DNA from: Alteriqipengyuania halimionae
GTDB lineage: Bacteria; Pseudomonadota; Alphaproteobacteria; Sphingomonadales; Sphingomonadaceae
Direction: 5' to 3'
DNA: 64,000 bases
Assembly (NCBI RefSeq): GCF_009827575.1
Contig: NZ_WTYR01000001.1
Location: forward strand, 2,515,001 to 2,579,000
The notes under the pieces: model-generated
Seen by the model: the letters and a program-made list of their open reading frames with translations, nothing else
Told to the model about the DNA's origin: nothing
Databases searched by the model: none
Part shown: piece by piece, positions 26,807 to 35,425 of the stretch
Numbering within the stretch: the first letter of the stretch is position 1
How the letters are laid out: each line of letters opens with the position of its first letter
Translations under genes and position numbers: made by a program

Positions 26807-27854
26807 GTCCCATCTTGCGCCCTTCGCGCACTTCGCCCTTGCCGTAGAGATGCAGTGCGGCGTGCGGATCGGCGAGGATGTCTTCCCAGCCATTGGCCGC
26901 TTCGCCGATCAGATTGTCCATCACCACCCGGCTTCCGGTCAGCGAGGTGTCGCCCAGCGGCAGGCCGCAGATCGCGCGGATATGGTTTTCGAACTGGCTG
27001 GTGACGGCCCCTTCGATGCTCCAATGGCCCGAATTGTGGACCCGCGGGGCCATTTCGTTGAACACGGGGCCTCCCTCGGTGGCGAAGAATTCGATCGTCA
27101 GCACGCCGACATAGTCGAGCGCTTCGGCAATCCGCGCGGTGAGCGCGCGCGCTTCCTCGACCTGGCCGGTGATCGCGAGCGAGGCGGGCAGGGTCGAACG
27201 GGCGAGGATACCGCCCTCGTGATCGTTTTCGGCGCTGTCGTAGAACACGACCGTCCCGTCGAGCGCGCGGCAGGCGATGACCGAGAATTCGGATTTGAAA
27301 TCGACGAACCCTTCGAAGACGCAGCCGGTCTCGGGAAATTCGATCCCGTCGTCGGGTTCGCCGTCCGCCCCTGTGCGCCACTGGCCCTTGCCGTCATACC
27401 CTTCGCGCCGGGTCTTGAGAATGCCGGGCGTCCCGATCGATTTCATCGCCTTTTCGAGTTCCTTGCGGTCCGAAACCGCAGCGTAGGGCGCAGGGCTGCC
27501 TCCGTGATCCTCGGCGAAACGTTTTTCGGCAAGCCGGTCCTGCGCCACTTCGAGCGCGCGCAGACCCGGGCGCAGGTTCATGTCCTTGATCGCCGCCAGC
27601 GGAGCGACCGGCACATTCTCGAACTCGTAAGTCACTACCGCGCATTCGCGGGCAAAGCGTTCGAGCGCGGCGATATCGTCCCATTCTGCGGTGGTCGAAT
27701 GCAGCGCCACTTCCGCGGCGATGCTGTCTTCCTCCGGGGAATAGATCTCGACCCGGTAGCCCAGCTGCGAGGCGGCGGTGGCGAGCATCTTGCCCAGCTG
27801 GCCTCCGCCGAGAATGCCGATGGTCGATCCCGGCGGAATGATGGTCGCGCTCAT
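26781..27854 (-). CDS. purK: 5-(carboxyamino)imidazole ribonucleotide synthase
   Basis: ATP-grasp enzyme that makes N5-CAIR from AIR, bicarbonate and ATP in purine synthesis. The 357-residue protein starts with the Rossmann-like IGILGGGQLGKMLATAASQL. It then has VTYEFENVP, the ATP-grasp segment GILKTRREGYDGKGQWR, and the C-terminal signature FNEMAPRVHNSGHWSIEGAV. purE lies 11 bases upstream, giving the standard purEK pair, so the product passes directly to PurE. The end overlaps folA by 26 bases. Starts and length are normal. Confidence 0.96.
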   Translation of the reverse strand: MSATIIPPGSTIGILGGGQLGKMLATAASQLGYRVEIYSPEEDSIAAEVALHSTTAEWDDIAALERFARECAVVTYEFENVPVAPLAAIKDMNLRPGLRALEVAQDRLAEKRFAEDHGGSPAPYAAVSDRKELEKAMKSIGTPGILKTRREGYDGKGQWRTGADGEPDDGIEFPETGCVFEGFVDFKSEFSVIACRALDGTVVFYDSAENDHEGGILARSTLPASLAITGQVEEARALTARIAEALDYVGVLTIEFFATEGGPVFNEMAPRVHNSGHWSIEGAVTSQFENHIRAICGLPLGDTSLTGSRVVMDNLIGEAANGWEDILADPHAALHLYGKGEVREGRKMGHVTRVERH

Positions 27855-27865
27855 TCGGTTGGCCT

Positions 27866-28351
27866 TTATTCGGGGCGTTCGGCGACGCGCGCGGTCTGCG
27901 CGGCGCGCCAGTCCTTGAGTCGTGTGGCGAGGTCTCCATCGCCATTGGCGAGGATTGCCGCGGCGAGCAGTCCGGCATTGGTCGCGCCTGCCTCGCCGAT
28001 CGCGAGCGTGCCGACCGGGATTCCGGCGGGCATCTGGACGATCGAGAGCAAGGAATCCTGGCCGTTCAACGCGCGCGATTTCACCGGCACGCCCAGCACC
28101 GGAATATGCGTCTGCGCCGCGATCATGCCCGGCAGATGCGCAGCCCCGCCGGCACCTGCGATGATGACGTGGAACCCGCTTTCTTCGGCGCCTCTTGCGA
28201 ACTCGGCCATCCGTTCCGGGGTGCGGTGGGCGGACACGATGCGAATATCGGTCTCCACCTCGAGTTCGGCCAGGACATCGGCGGCCCGCTGCATGGTTTC
28301 CCAGTCGGACTGGCTGCCCATCACGATGGCGACTTTGGCGGAACCGCTCAT
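27866..28351 (-). CDS. purE: N5-carboxyaminoimidazole ribonucleotide mutase
   Basis: Converts N5-CAIR to CAIR in de novo purine synthesis. The 161-residue product is typical of class I PurE. The active-site region is [19 protein letters not shown], followed by [19 protein letters not shown], the [17 protein letters not shown] loop (with the catalytic His) and [20 protein letters not shown]. It begins one base after the gpmA stop and is followed closely by purK. The first residues MSGSAKVAI fit the usual start. Cytosolic octamer in characterised homologues. Confidence 0.97.
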   Translation of the reverse strand: MSGSAKVAIVMGSQSDWETMQRAADVLAELEVETDIRIVSAHRTPERMAEFARGAEESGFHVIIAGAGGAAHLPGMIAAQTHIPVLGVPVKSRALNGQDSLLSIVQMPAGIPVGTLAIGEAGATNAGLLAAAILANGDGDLATRLKDWRAAQTARVAERPE

Positions 28352-28352
28352 C

Positions 28353-29039
28353 TCAGCGCTCCGATAGATAATAGCGTTCGGTGGCAGCGAGATTGTCGTC
28401 CAGTTCGTAGACGATCGGCTGCCCGGTGGGGATTTCCAGCCCGGTGATCTCGTCGTCCGAAATGCCCGAGAGGTGTTTCACGAGCGCGCGGAGCGAATTG
28501 CCATGGGCCGAGATGATCACGGTCTCTCCGCCGCGCAGCGTCGGTTCGATGTTCTCGGTGTAATAGGGAAGGACGCGCGCGATCGTGTCTTTCAGGCTTT
28601 CGCTCGCAGGAACCTCGACCTCCGCATAGCGCGGATCGCTCGAGAGATCGAATTCGCTGCCCGGCTCGATCGGCGGGGGCGGCGTATCGAAACTGCGCCG
28701 CCAGATATGGACCTGTTCGTCGCCATGCTTGTCGCGGGTCTGCTGCTTGTCGAGCCCGGTGAGGCCACCATAATGGCGCTCGTTGAGCCGCCAGCTCTTG
28801 CGCGTCGGGATCCACAGCCGGCCACAGCCCTCGAGCACGAGATTCAGCGTCTTGATCGCGCGCGTTTGGAAGGAAGTGAATCCGACCGTCGGCAACATGT
28901 TCTTTTCGGCGAGCAGGCGACCGGCCGCTTCGGCTTCGGCAACGCCCGTGTCGGTCAGGCCGACATCCCACCATCCGGTGAAGCGGTTGGCAAGGTTCCA
29001 TTCGCTCTGTCCGTGACGAACGAGAATGAGACGGGGCAA
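28353..29039 (-). CDS. gpmA: 2,3-bisphosphoglycerate-dependent phosphoglycerate mutase
   Basis: Interconverts 3- and 2-phosphoglycerate in glycolysis and gluconeogenesis. The 228-residue protein has the phosphohistidine motif [20 protein letters not shown], the dPGM pattern [16 protein letters not shown], then [20 protein letters not shown], and the second catalytic histidine in [17 protein letters not shown]. The length suits the dimeric or short dPGM class. It is the first gene of the long minus-strand run, so a promoter for that run probably lies in 29040-29075 or further upstream. AGGAGAGCG sits close before the start. Confidence 0.95.
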   Translation of the reverse strand: MPRLILVRHGQSEWNLANRFTGWWDVGLTDTGVAEAEAAGRLLAEKNMLPTVGFTSFQTRAIKTLNLVLEGCGRLWIPTRKSWRLNERHYGGLTGLDKQQTRDKHGDEQVHIWRRSFDTPPPPIEPGSEFDLSSDPRYAEVEVPASESLKDTIARVLPYYTENIEPTLRGGETVIISAHGNSLRALVKHLSGISDDEITGLEIPTGQPIVYELDDNLAATERYYLSER

Positions 29040-29075
29040 GGGCGCTCTCCTGTGGCGTTGCGAGAGCGCCGTGGC

Positions 29076-29219
29076 CTAGCGATCCGAATCGGTTTTGGGA
29101 AGCGCCTGGGCGCGCTCGTGGCCCGGCGCATTCGCTTCGCTGCCGATTGCACGTGCCTGCGCCTTCCGACGCCGCAGGTTTTCCCGCAGCTTGGCGGCGA
29201 GCCGTTCTTCACGCGACAT
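29076..29219 (-). CDS. Small basic hypothetical protein
   Basis: A 47-codon ORF encoding a highly charged peptide, MSREERLAAKLRENLRRRKA then QARA and a short polar tail. It is predicted to be helical and rich in Arg and Lys. I recall proteins of this type as conserved short hypothetical genes in Sphingomonadales, but no function is known. The ATG at 29219 has AAGGA seven bases upstream, which decides it. An alternative ATG at 29240 adds MSSKDDK. It is located 36 bases upstream of gpmA on the same strand, and may be the true first gene of that operon. Confidence 0.6.
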   Translation of the reverse strand: MSREERLAAKLRENLRRRKAQARAIGSEANAPGHERAQALPKTDSDR

Positions 29220-29287
29220 CTTATCGTCCTTGGAGCTCATGCGGTCGGTTTGGCGTGTCGGCGCGTACGATTCAAGCGCAGGTTCGC

Positions 29288-29316
29288 TTGACATTTGTTC
29301 GGGCGATGGCAATAGC
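29288..29316 (+). promoter_or_regulatory. Possible promoter for tRNA-Thr
   Basis: A perfect -35 hexamer TTGACA (29288-29293) is followed 17 bases later by AATAGC (29311-29316), a weak -10. It lies about 57 bases before the mature tRNA 5' end. The -10 match is poor, so this is only a candidate. Confidence 0.35.
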
Positions 29317-29372
29317 GCGCGCCGGTCGGCGCAGACATGTTCTGTCGCGCCGTTCCGATCGCAATATGGTAC

Positions 29373-29447
29373 GCCGCGGTAGCTCAGTGGTAGAGCGCAC
29401 CCTTGGTAAGGGTGAGGCCGAGAGTTCAATTCTCTCTCGTGGCACCA
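29373..29447 (+). tRNA. tRNA-Thr (anticodon GGT)
   Basis: A full cloverleaf folds by eye. The acceptor stem GCCGCGG pairs with TCGTGGC (two G-T pairs), the D arm contains AGCTCAGTGGTAGAGC, the anticodon stem CACCC/GGGTG encloses loop TTGGTAA with anticodon GGT, and the T arm is GAGAG-TTCAATT-CTCTC. The discriminator is A and CCA is encoded. It reads ACC (and ACT) threonine codons. Total 75 bases including CCA. Confidence 0.95.
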
Positions 29448-29462
29448 TTGCTTTCCCGCAGG

Positions 29463-29762
29463 TCAGGCGCGCAGATCGCTCCAACTCGGGTTCTTGCGAA
29501 ACTTCGCTTCGACATAGCTGCATTGGGGCACGATCTTGAAGCCCTGCTCGCGCGCGTCCTCCACCAGCGCATCGACCAGTGCTGCGGCAATCCCGCGTCC
29601 GCCGATCTCCGGGGGCACGAGGGTGTGATCGGCAACCCGGACCCCTTCCTCGCGCTGCTTCCAGGTCAGGCGACCGATCTTGTCGCTGTCCGGTACGGTG
29701 GCGCGATATTCGCCGCTGTCGCCGCTGTTCTCGTGGGTGATGTCTACGCCGTCTGCACTCAT
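29463..29762 (-). CDS. Small GNAT-fold acetyltransferase (YjdJ/Gcn5-related type)
   Basis: A 99-residue protein of the short GNAT-related group with a reduced acetyl-CoA-binding fold. The motif is HTLVPPEIGGRGIAAALVDA (the R/QxxGxG/A equivalent, IGGRGIA) followed by the conserved GFKIVPQCSYVEAKFRKNP, which characterises this subfamily. The ATG at 29762 begins MSADGVDITHENSG. Upstream extension to 30797 is antisense to the aldolase and is discarded. It is convergent with tRNA-Thr, ending 15 bases from it, and divergent from the threonine aldolase. The substrate is unknown; related proteins are generally uncharacterised. Confidence 0.82.
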   Translation of the reverse strand: MSADGVDITHENSGDSGEYRATVPDSDKIGRLTWKQREEGVRVADHTLVPPEIGGRGIAAALVDALVEDAREQGFKIVPQCSYVEAKFRKNPSWSDLRA

Positions 29763-29810
29763 GGGAATCTCCTTCTTCCCTCCCAACGGGCGCGCGGTTA
29801 GGAGCGTTCC

Positions 29811-30836
29811 ATGCAATTCCTCTCCGACAATGCGGCGCCGGTTCATCCCAAGCTGTGGGAAGCCATGCGCGCTGCCGACGCGACCGATGCGCCCTATGAT
29901 GGCGATGCGCTGTCCCAGCAGCTCGACGACAAGATGTCGGCGCTGTTCGGGCGGGAGTGCACCGCGATGTGGGTGGCGACCGGTACGGCAGCGAACTGCC
30001 TCGCGCTTGCCACGATGTGCCCTCCGCATGGCGGCGTGGTGTGTCATCGCGAGGCGCATATAGAGATGGACGAAGGCGGCGCGCCGGGATTCTACCTCCA
30101 TGGCGCGAAGCTTTTGCTCGGGGGAGCCAGCGACGGGAGCGATCACGCGAAACTGACGCCGGATGCCATCGCCCGCGTGATCGATCCGATTCGCGACGAT
30201 GTGCATCAGGTCCAGCCTGCCGCGATCTCGATCACCCAGGCCAGCGAATATGGCTGCAGCTATCGCCGCGACGAGATTGCCGCGATCGGCGCACTGGCGA
30301 AGGAGCGCGGTCTCAAGCTGCATATGGACGGCGCGCGATTCGGCAATGCGGCGGCGTTTCTCGGCGAAGGTGCGGCCAGCGCGGCTGGGGTGGATCATGT
30401 CGACGCGCTGAGTTTCGGCTTCATCAAGAATGGCGGAATGAGTGCCGAAGCGATCGTGTTCTTCGATCCCGAACTGGCCGATGTCGCTCGCTATCGCCGC
30501 AAGCGCGCCGGGCACCTGCAATCCAAGGGGCGCTATCTCGCCGCACAGGTGCTCGCCATGCTCGAAGGCGATCTGTGGCTCGAGAATGCCGCTGCCGCGA
30601 ACGAAGCGGCGCGCGCGATCGGGGATGCCGCCAAGGCCGCGGAAGACGACAGGCTGCTCCACCCGGTCGAGGCCAACGAGGTGTTTCTGCGCTGCTCTGC
30701 CAGCGAGCGAGAGACGCTGCGCGAAAAGGGCTTCGGCTTCTACGATTGGGGCGAGGATGCCGCGCGTTTCGTGAGTGCCTGGAATACCGACCAGCAAGCT
30801 GCGCGCCAGCTCGCCGATGCGATCGCCGATCTGTGA
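29811..30836 (+). CDS. Low-specificity threonine aldolase / beta-eliminating lyase family
   Basis: PLP enzyme of the aspartate-aminotransferase fold class I that cleaves L-threonine or related beta-hydroxy amino acids to glycine plus aldehyde. The 341-residue protein starts MQFLSDNAAPVHPKLWEAM, close to the family's opening FxSDNxxxxxP. It shows WVATGTAANCLALATMC, then AHIEMDEGGAPGF, the PLP-aspartate segment LKLHMDGARFGNAAAFLG and the Schiff-base lysine in LSFGFIKNGGMSAEAIVF. The last is a variant of the usual FGxTKNG. It is the first of two genes with the downstream DMT transporter, whose start overlaps its stop (GTGA). The exact substrate stereochemistry is not readable from sequence. Confidence 0.87.
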   Translation: MQFLSDNAAPVHPKLWEAMRAADATDAPYDGDALSQQLDDKMSALFGRECTAMWVATGTAANCLALATMCPPHGGVVCHREAHIEMDEGGAPGFYLHGAKLLLGGASDGSDHAKLTPDAIARVIDPIRDDVHQVQPAAISITQASEYGCSYRRDEIAAIGALAKERGLKLHMDGARFGNAAAFLGEGAASAAGVDHVDALSFGFIKNGGMSAEAIVFFDPELADVARYRRKRAGHLQSKGRYLAAQVLAMLEGDLWLENAAAANEAARAIGDAAKAAEDDRLLHPVEANEVFLRCSASERETLREKGFGFYDWGEDAARFVSAWNTDQQAARQLADAIADL

Positions 30837-31771
30837 GCGCCGAAACGCCGAGCCTGGCTCAGCCGCGGTATCTGCTGCCCTTCCTGCTCGTAACGCTGAT
30901 CTGGGGCGGGACCTGGATCATCATCAAGGACCAGCTTTCGAGCGTCCCGTCCTTCTGGTCGATCTGTTATCGCTTCATGGTAGCGCTGGTTGGCATGTTC
31001 CTGCTCGCGCGCTTGCGCGGTCAGCCATGGCGTTTGCCGCGGGGCGGCTGGGTCATCGCCTTCTGGATGGGCGTGCTGCAGTTCTTCGTCAATTTCGCCT
31101 TTGTCTACAATGCCGAACGATTCGTGACGTCTGGTCTGGTCGCGGTGATATTCGCCCTGCTGATCGTGCCGAACGCGATCCTGGGGCGCATCTTTCTCGG
31201 CCAGTCGATCACGCGCAATTTCGTCATTGGCTCGCTGGTCGCCGCCAGCGGTATCGCGCTGTTGTTCCTGCACGAATACCGCGAATCGCCTGCCGGGTTG
31301 TGGGATGTGATCTTCGGCGCGTCGCTGGCCATTGGCGGTATTCTCGGCGCGTCGTTCGCCAACATCCTGCAAGCGACCGAGCGGGGGAAGGCGCTGCCCT
31401 TGCTGACATTGCTGGCGTGGTCGATGACCGTCGGGATGGTGCTCAACGCCGTCGTCGCTTTCACCTTTTTCGGGCCGCCGGTGTGGGACCCGCGCCCGGG
31501 CTACGGCCTCGGCATTCTATACCTCGGCCTGCTGGGCTCGGTGGCGACGTTTCCGCTGTATTATCCCCTGGTTCGCACCGTAGGCGCGGGCAAGGCCGCG
31601 TATTCCTCGGTGCTGGTGCCGGTGGTGGCGATGGTGCTGTCGACGCTGTTCGAAGGCTTTGCATGGACTGTGCTGGCTGCCGGCGGAGCCGCGCTGGCGA
31701 TGGTCGGCATGCTGATCGCGTTGCAGGCCCGCGATCCGGGGCGGATCACCTCTCCACCCAAGGCGCCGTAG
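30833..31771 (+). CDS. EamA/DMT family transporter
   Basis: A 312-residue inner-membrane protein with ten predicted membrane segments in two EamA repeats, typical of the drug/metabolite transporter superfamily. The first repeat begins LVTLIWGGTWIIIKDQLSSV. The second centres on LYLGLLGSVATFPLYYPLVR and the conserved end VLVPVVAMVLSTLFEGFAW. The GTG at 30833 overlaps the aldolase stop, so coupled expression is likely; the transported substrate could relate to the aldolase's amino acid, but this is inference. The much longer open frame from 29957 is antisense-independent but overlaps the aldolase, and is rejected. Confidence 0.9.
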   Translation: MSAETPSLAQPRYLLPFLLVTLIWGGTWIIIKDQLSSVPSFWSICYRFMVALVGMFLLARLRGQPWRLPRGGWVIAFWMGVLQFFVNFAFVYNAERFVTSGLVAVIFALLIVPNAILGRIFLGQSITRNFVIGSLVAASGIALLFLHEYRESPAGLWDVIFGASLAIGGILGASFANILQATERGKALPLLTLLAWSMTVGMVLNAVVAFTFFGPPVWDPRPGYGLGILYLGLLGSVATFPLYYPLVRTVGAGKAAYSSVLVPVVAMVLSTLFEGFAWTVLAAGGAALAMVGMLIALQARDPGRITSPPKAP

Positions 31772-31839
31772 CGTTGCGCGATTGAACGATCGCGGCCCAC
31801 GCGCGTTGTGGCCACAAAACCCGAGTTTGAAGGATTACC

Positions 31840-34497
31840 ATGGACGTAGCACGCACTCCCTCGACCGCCGACGGCAACCCGATGATGGCCGATGCGCCGC
31901 CCGAGCCGCACGTTCCGGCGACGATCCGGCGCGAGGATTACACCCCGCCCGCCTGGCTGGTCCCCGAAGTCGCCCTCCATTTCGATCTCGGGATCGAGAA
32001 AACGGTGGTCCGTTCCGAGCTCAAAATAGTACGCAATCATACGTCTGATCGGGCGCCGAACATCCGCCTGAACGGCGACGAAATCGAGCCCCGAACGGTG
32101 CTCTGCAACGGCAAGCCGTGCGAAAGCTGGACGATGGACGGCAACGACCTGCTCGTCAGCATCGAAGGCGACGAAGCGCTGCTTTCGATCACCACCGAAC
32201 TCACGCCCGACCAGAACAGCAAGCTGATGGGTCTCTACGCCTCCAACGGCATGCTCTGCACCCAGTGCGAGGCCGAGGGATTCCGGCGCATCACCTTCTT
32301 CCCCGACCGGCCCGACGTGCTGTCGACCTACACCGTGCGGATGGAAGCGCCGAAGGACGTGCTGCCGGTGCTGCTGTGCAATGGCAACAAGACCGGCGAG
32401 GGCGATCTCGATGGCGGGCGCCACTGGGCCGAATGGCATGATCCGTGGCCCAAGCCGTCCTACCTGTTCGCGCTGGTGGCGGGCGACCTTGTCGCACTGG
32501 AGGACAGCTTCACGACCATGGGTGGGCGCGAGGTCGATCTCGCGATCTGGGTGCGCGAGGCCGATCTCGGCCGCACGCAGCACGCCATGGATTCGCTCAA
32601 GAAATCGATGAAGTGGGACGAGGAAACCTTTGGCCGCGAATACGATCTCGACGTGTTCAACATCGTCGCGGTCGGCGATTTCAACATGGGTGCGATGGAG
32701 AACAAGGGCCTCAACATCTTCAACACGAAGTATGTGCTGGCCGACCCCGAAACCGCGACCGATGGCGATTACGACGGCGTCGAAGGCGTGATCGCGCACG
32801 AATATTTCCACAATTGGTCGGGCAATCGCGTGACCTGCCGCGACTGGTTCCAGCTCTCGCTGAAAGAGGGCTTCACCGTGTTGCGCGACCAGCTCTTCAG
32901 CCAGGACATGCAGGGCGAAGCGGTCAAGCGGATCGAGGATGTCCGCGTGCTGCGCGCGGTGCAATTCCCCGAGGACAGCGGCCCGCTGTCGCACCCGATC
33001 CGGCCCGACAGTTACCAGGAGATTTCCAACTTCTACACCTCGACGGTCTACAACAAGGGCGCCGAAGTCATCCGCATGATGCGATCGATGGCGGGTGAAG
33101 AGGCGTTTCGCAAAGGCTCCGACCTTTATTTCGAACGGCACGACGGCGAAGCGGCGACCTGCGAGGATTTCATCACCGCGATCGAGGACGGGGCCGGTCT
33201 GGACCTCAAGCAATTCCGCCGCTGGTACGAACAGGCGGGCACGCCGCGCGTCTCGGCCGCGTTCAAAGATGGACAATTGCAGTTAACGCAGGAGGTCCCC
33301 GCGACCCCCGGCCAGCCCGACAAGCAACCCGCCGTGATCCCGCTGCGGGTGGCCCTGTTCGACCGTTCCACGGGGAAAAGTGCGGGCGAGCGACTCGTCG
33401 TCCTCGACCAAAGTGAAGCGAGCTTCAGCTTTGAAGATTCGCCTGCCGATGCCGTGCTTTCGATCAATCGCGGGTTTACCGCGCCGGTCGCGCTCGATGT
33501 CGAACGGGGCGAGGGCGATCTCGTCTTCCTTGCCGCCAATGACGACGATCCGTTCGCGCGGTACGAGGCTTTGCAGGAGCTCGTAATCGGCCATCTTCTC
33601 GCCGAAGCGGGTGCCGATGGCGCGGCGCGCAGCGATGATACGAGTCGCGCGGCGCTGGGCGAAGCCTTCGCTGCCATTCTCGACGACGGGGTGGTCGATG
33701 ATGGGGCGCTCGACGACCAGATGCGCGGCGAGATGCTGCTGCTGCCGCCGGTGGCCTATCTGTGCGAGCAGGTGCTGGTCGCCGATCCGGTCGCGCTGCA
33801 CCAAGCGCGCGAGGGATTGAAGGCCTGGCTCGGCAGCGAATTGCGCGATCGCTTCGAAGCGATGCACGACCGCGCGAGCGCGGTACCGTATTCGCTCGAC
33901 CGCAAGGCGCGTGGCGCGCGCAAGGTCAAGACGCAGGCGCTGGTCTATCTCGCAGCAGCCGACGGCGCTGCCGCAGCGTCGCGCGCGAAGGCGCAGTATG
34001 ATCGCGCCGGCAATATGACCGATCGGCAGGGCGCGCTGATGGTGCTGGCCGGGCTCGAACAGCCCGAGCGCGACGCGGCGCTGGAGGATTTCCACGCGCG
34101 TTTCGACGGCAACGACCTGGCGATCGACAAATGGTTCGCGCTGCAGGCGGGGTCGCTCCATCCCGATGTGATTTCGCAGGTGAAGGCGTTGGCCGATCAC
34201 CCCGATTTCCGCCTCAACAACCCCAATCGCGTGCGCTCGCTCTACATGGCCTTCGCTGCCAACAAGGCCGGCTTCCACGATCCCTCGGGCGAGGGCTATC
34301 GCCTGATCGCCGACCTGATCCTTGCTCTCGATCCGATCAATCCGCAGACCGCGGCGCGTTTCGTGCCGCCATTCGGGCGCTGGAAGCGGATGGCCGAACC
34401 GCATGGCACGATGATGCGGGAGCAGCTCGAAAGGATTGCCGCCGCCGACGGGCTGTCGCGCGACACCTACGAGCAAGTGAACCGCAGCCTTGGCTGA
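31840..34497 (+). CDS. pepN: Aminopeptidase N (M1 family)
   Basis: Zinc exopeptidase that removes N-terminal residues from peptides in the cytosol. At 885 residues it matches the gamma/alphaproteobacterial PepN size. The substrate-anchoring motif GAMENKGLNIF lies around residue 284. The zinc site HEYFH has ligands H320 and H324, and the third ligand is E343 in RDWFQLSLKEG, the exact 18-residue spacing of M1 enzymes. The catalytic tyrosine is likely in NFYTSTVYNKGAEVIRMM. The C-terminal ERAP-like helical domain runs to the end. ATG at 31840 with GAAGGATTACC upstream. The stop overlaps the start of pgeF by eight bases, suggesting a two-gene unit. Confidence 0.95.
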   Translation: MDVARTPSTADGNPMMADAPPEPHVPATIRREDYTPPAWLVPEVALHFDLGIEKTVVRSELKIVRNHTSDRAPNIRLNGDEIEPRTVLCNGKPCESWTMDGNDLLVSIEGDEALLSITTELTPDQNSKLMGLYASNGMLCTQCEAEGFRRITFFPDRPDVLSTYTVRMEAPKDVLPVLLCNGNKTGEGDLDGGRHWAEWHDPWPKPSYLFALVAGDLVALEDSFTTMGGREVDLAIWVREADLGRTQHAMDSLKKSMKWDEETFGREYDLDVFNIVAVGDFNMGAMENKGLNIFNTKYVLADPETATDGDYDGVEGVIAHEYFHNWSGNRVTCRDWFQLSLKEGFTVLRDQLFSQDMQGEAVKRIEDVRVLRAVQFPEDSGPLSHPIRPDSYQEISNFYTSTVYNKGAEVIRMMRSMAGEEAFRKGSDLYFERHDGEAATCEDFITAIEDGAGLDLKQFRRWYEQAGTPRVSAAFKDGQLQLTQEVPATPGQPDKQPAVIPLRVALFDRSTGKSAGERLVVLDQSEASFSFEDSPADAVLSINRGFTAPVALDVERGEGDLVFLAANDDDPFARYEALQELVIGHLLAEAGADGAARSDDTSRAALGEAFAAILDDGVVDDGALDDQMRGEMLLLPPVAYLCEQVLVADPVALHQAREGLKAWLGSELRDRFEAMHDRASAVPYSLDRKARGARKVKTQALVYLAAADGAAAASRAKAQYDRAGNMTDRQGALMVLAGLEQPERDAALEDFHARFDGNDLAIDKWFALQAGSLHPDVISQVKALADHPDFRLNNPNRVRSLYMAFAANKAGFHDPSGEGYRLIADLILALDPINPQTAARFVPPFGRWKRMAEPHGTMMREQLERIAAADGLSRDTYEQVNRSLG

Positions 34498-35206
34498 CCT
34501 GTTTTCGCCCCTTCGCGCCGAGGCGCTGCGCGGCATTCCGCACGGTTTCTTCGGCCGCGAAAGCGATTCGGAAGCGGACAGGCCTTTCGAGGCCGAGCGC
34601 GAGGCCGTTCTGCCCGGCGCAGACTTCGCCATGTTGCGGCAGACGCATTCGCCGCAGGCGATCATCGTCGAGCGAGCCTGGAATCATGAAGAGCGCCCCG
34701 AAGGCGATGCGCTGGCGACCAAGGTGCCGGGCCTGTTGCTCGGCATCGTCACCGCCGATTGCGCCCCGGTCCTGCTCGCCGATGCCGAAAACGGCGTCAT
34801 TGGCGCAGCCCATGCCGGGTGGAAGGGCGCTCTTTATGGCGTGACCGATGCGGCGATCGTCGCGATGGAACGCCTCGGCGCCAATCGTGCGAAAATCCGC
34901 GCCGCGATCGGGCCGTGCATCGCGCAGGCGAATTACGAAGTGGGCGACGATTTCGGCAACGCGTTCCTCACCGCCGATCGCCGCAATGCGCGCTTTTTCC
35001 GCCAGGGCAAGCCGGGCAAGGTGCACTTCGATCTCGAAGGCTATCTCATGGCACGGCTGGTCCAGGCCGGGATCGCGATCGTCGAGGCCTCCCATACCGA
35101 TACCTATGCCGACGAGGCGCGGTTTTATTCCTACCGCCGCGATACCCACCGCGATGTGGTGTGCCACGGGCGGCAGGTCTCGCTGATCGGCCTTTCGCCG
35201 GACTGA
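34490..35206 (+). CDS. pgeF: Purine nucleoside phosphorylase/laccase-domain protein, PgeF family
   Basis: Cu-oxidase_4 (YfiH/PgeF) protein, 238 residues. In E. coli it removes wrongly incorporated L-serine from peptidoglycan precursors; other members act as purine nucleoside phosphorylases. Metal-binding residues are present: the first His in MLRQTHSPQAIIVE, the Cys in TADCAPVLLAD, the His in IGAAHAGWKGALYGV and the later TDTYADEARFYSYRRDTH region. TTG at 34490 is the chosen start and gives MADLFSPLRAEALRGIPHGF with an eight-base overlap with pepN; the standard ATG options are too far downstream. No signal peptide, so it is cytosolic. A hairpin-containing gap follows. Confidence 0.88.
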   Translation: MADLFSPLRAEALRGIPHGFFGRESDSEADRPFEAEREAVLPGADFAMLRQTHSPQAIIVERAWNHEERPEGDALATKVPGLLLGIVTADCAPVLLADAENGVIGAAHAGWKGALYGVTDAAIVAMERLGANRAKIRAAIGPCIAQANYEVGDDFGNAFLTADRRNARFFRQGKPGKVHFDLEGYLMARLVQAGIAIVEASHTDTYADEARFYSYRRDTHRDVVCHGRQVSLIGLSPD

Positions 35207-35283
35207 CACTTGGCTTCGCCCAGGCGACCCTTGCACGGTTGCGGACAAAGGGTGCCGAAATTGCGGTTGATGGTGCGGGGTTT

Positions 35284-35300
35284 CGCGGCTATCAGCCGCG
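35284..35300 (+). other. Perfect hairpin in the pgeF-petA gap
   Basis: CGCGGCT, loop ATC, AGCCGCG: a seven-base perfect stem. It is not followed by a T run, so it is more likely an mRNA 5'-leader structure or transcript 3'-end stabiliser than a Rho-independent terminator. Located 78 bases after pgeF and 126 before petA. Confidence 0.45.
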
Positions 35301-35385
35301 CCAAAGTCGAGCCCGCAAAGCGCAAACGCGTGTCGGGACGATCCCCGTTCCGGGGGCCACCATCGGGTATCGGCTGGACTGCATG

Positions 35386-35401
35386 CTCCCGGATCCGGGA
35401 G
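35386..35401. promoter_or_regulatory. 16-base perfect palindrome before petA
   Basis: CTCCCGGATCCGGGAG is a perfect palindrome 24 bases upstream of the petA start. In RNA it can fold as CTCCCG/CGGGAG with a GATC loop, close enough to influence ribosome access. As DNA it could be a dimeric regulator site. Nearby at about 35344 is another small stem CCCCG-TTC-CGGGG. Confidence 0.4.
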
Positions 35402-35425
35402 AATAAAGAGGGCAAGGCGAAGCAC

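Noticed and set aside
29272-29539. ORFs through tRNA-Thr on both strands
   Set aside because: They translate the tRNA itself; such ORFs are a common annotation artefact.
29811-30836. Considered a tRNA-Thr/threonine aldolase functional linkage
   Set aside because: Adjacency alone does not support it; a GNAT gene lies between them on the other strand.
31561-33276. Minus-strand ORF (571 codons) opposite the DMT transporter and pepN
   Set aside because: Spans two well-supported plus-strand genes and has no recognisable domain.
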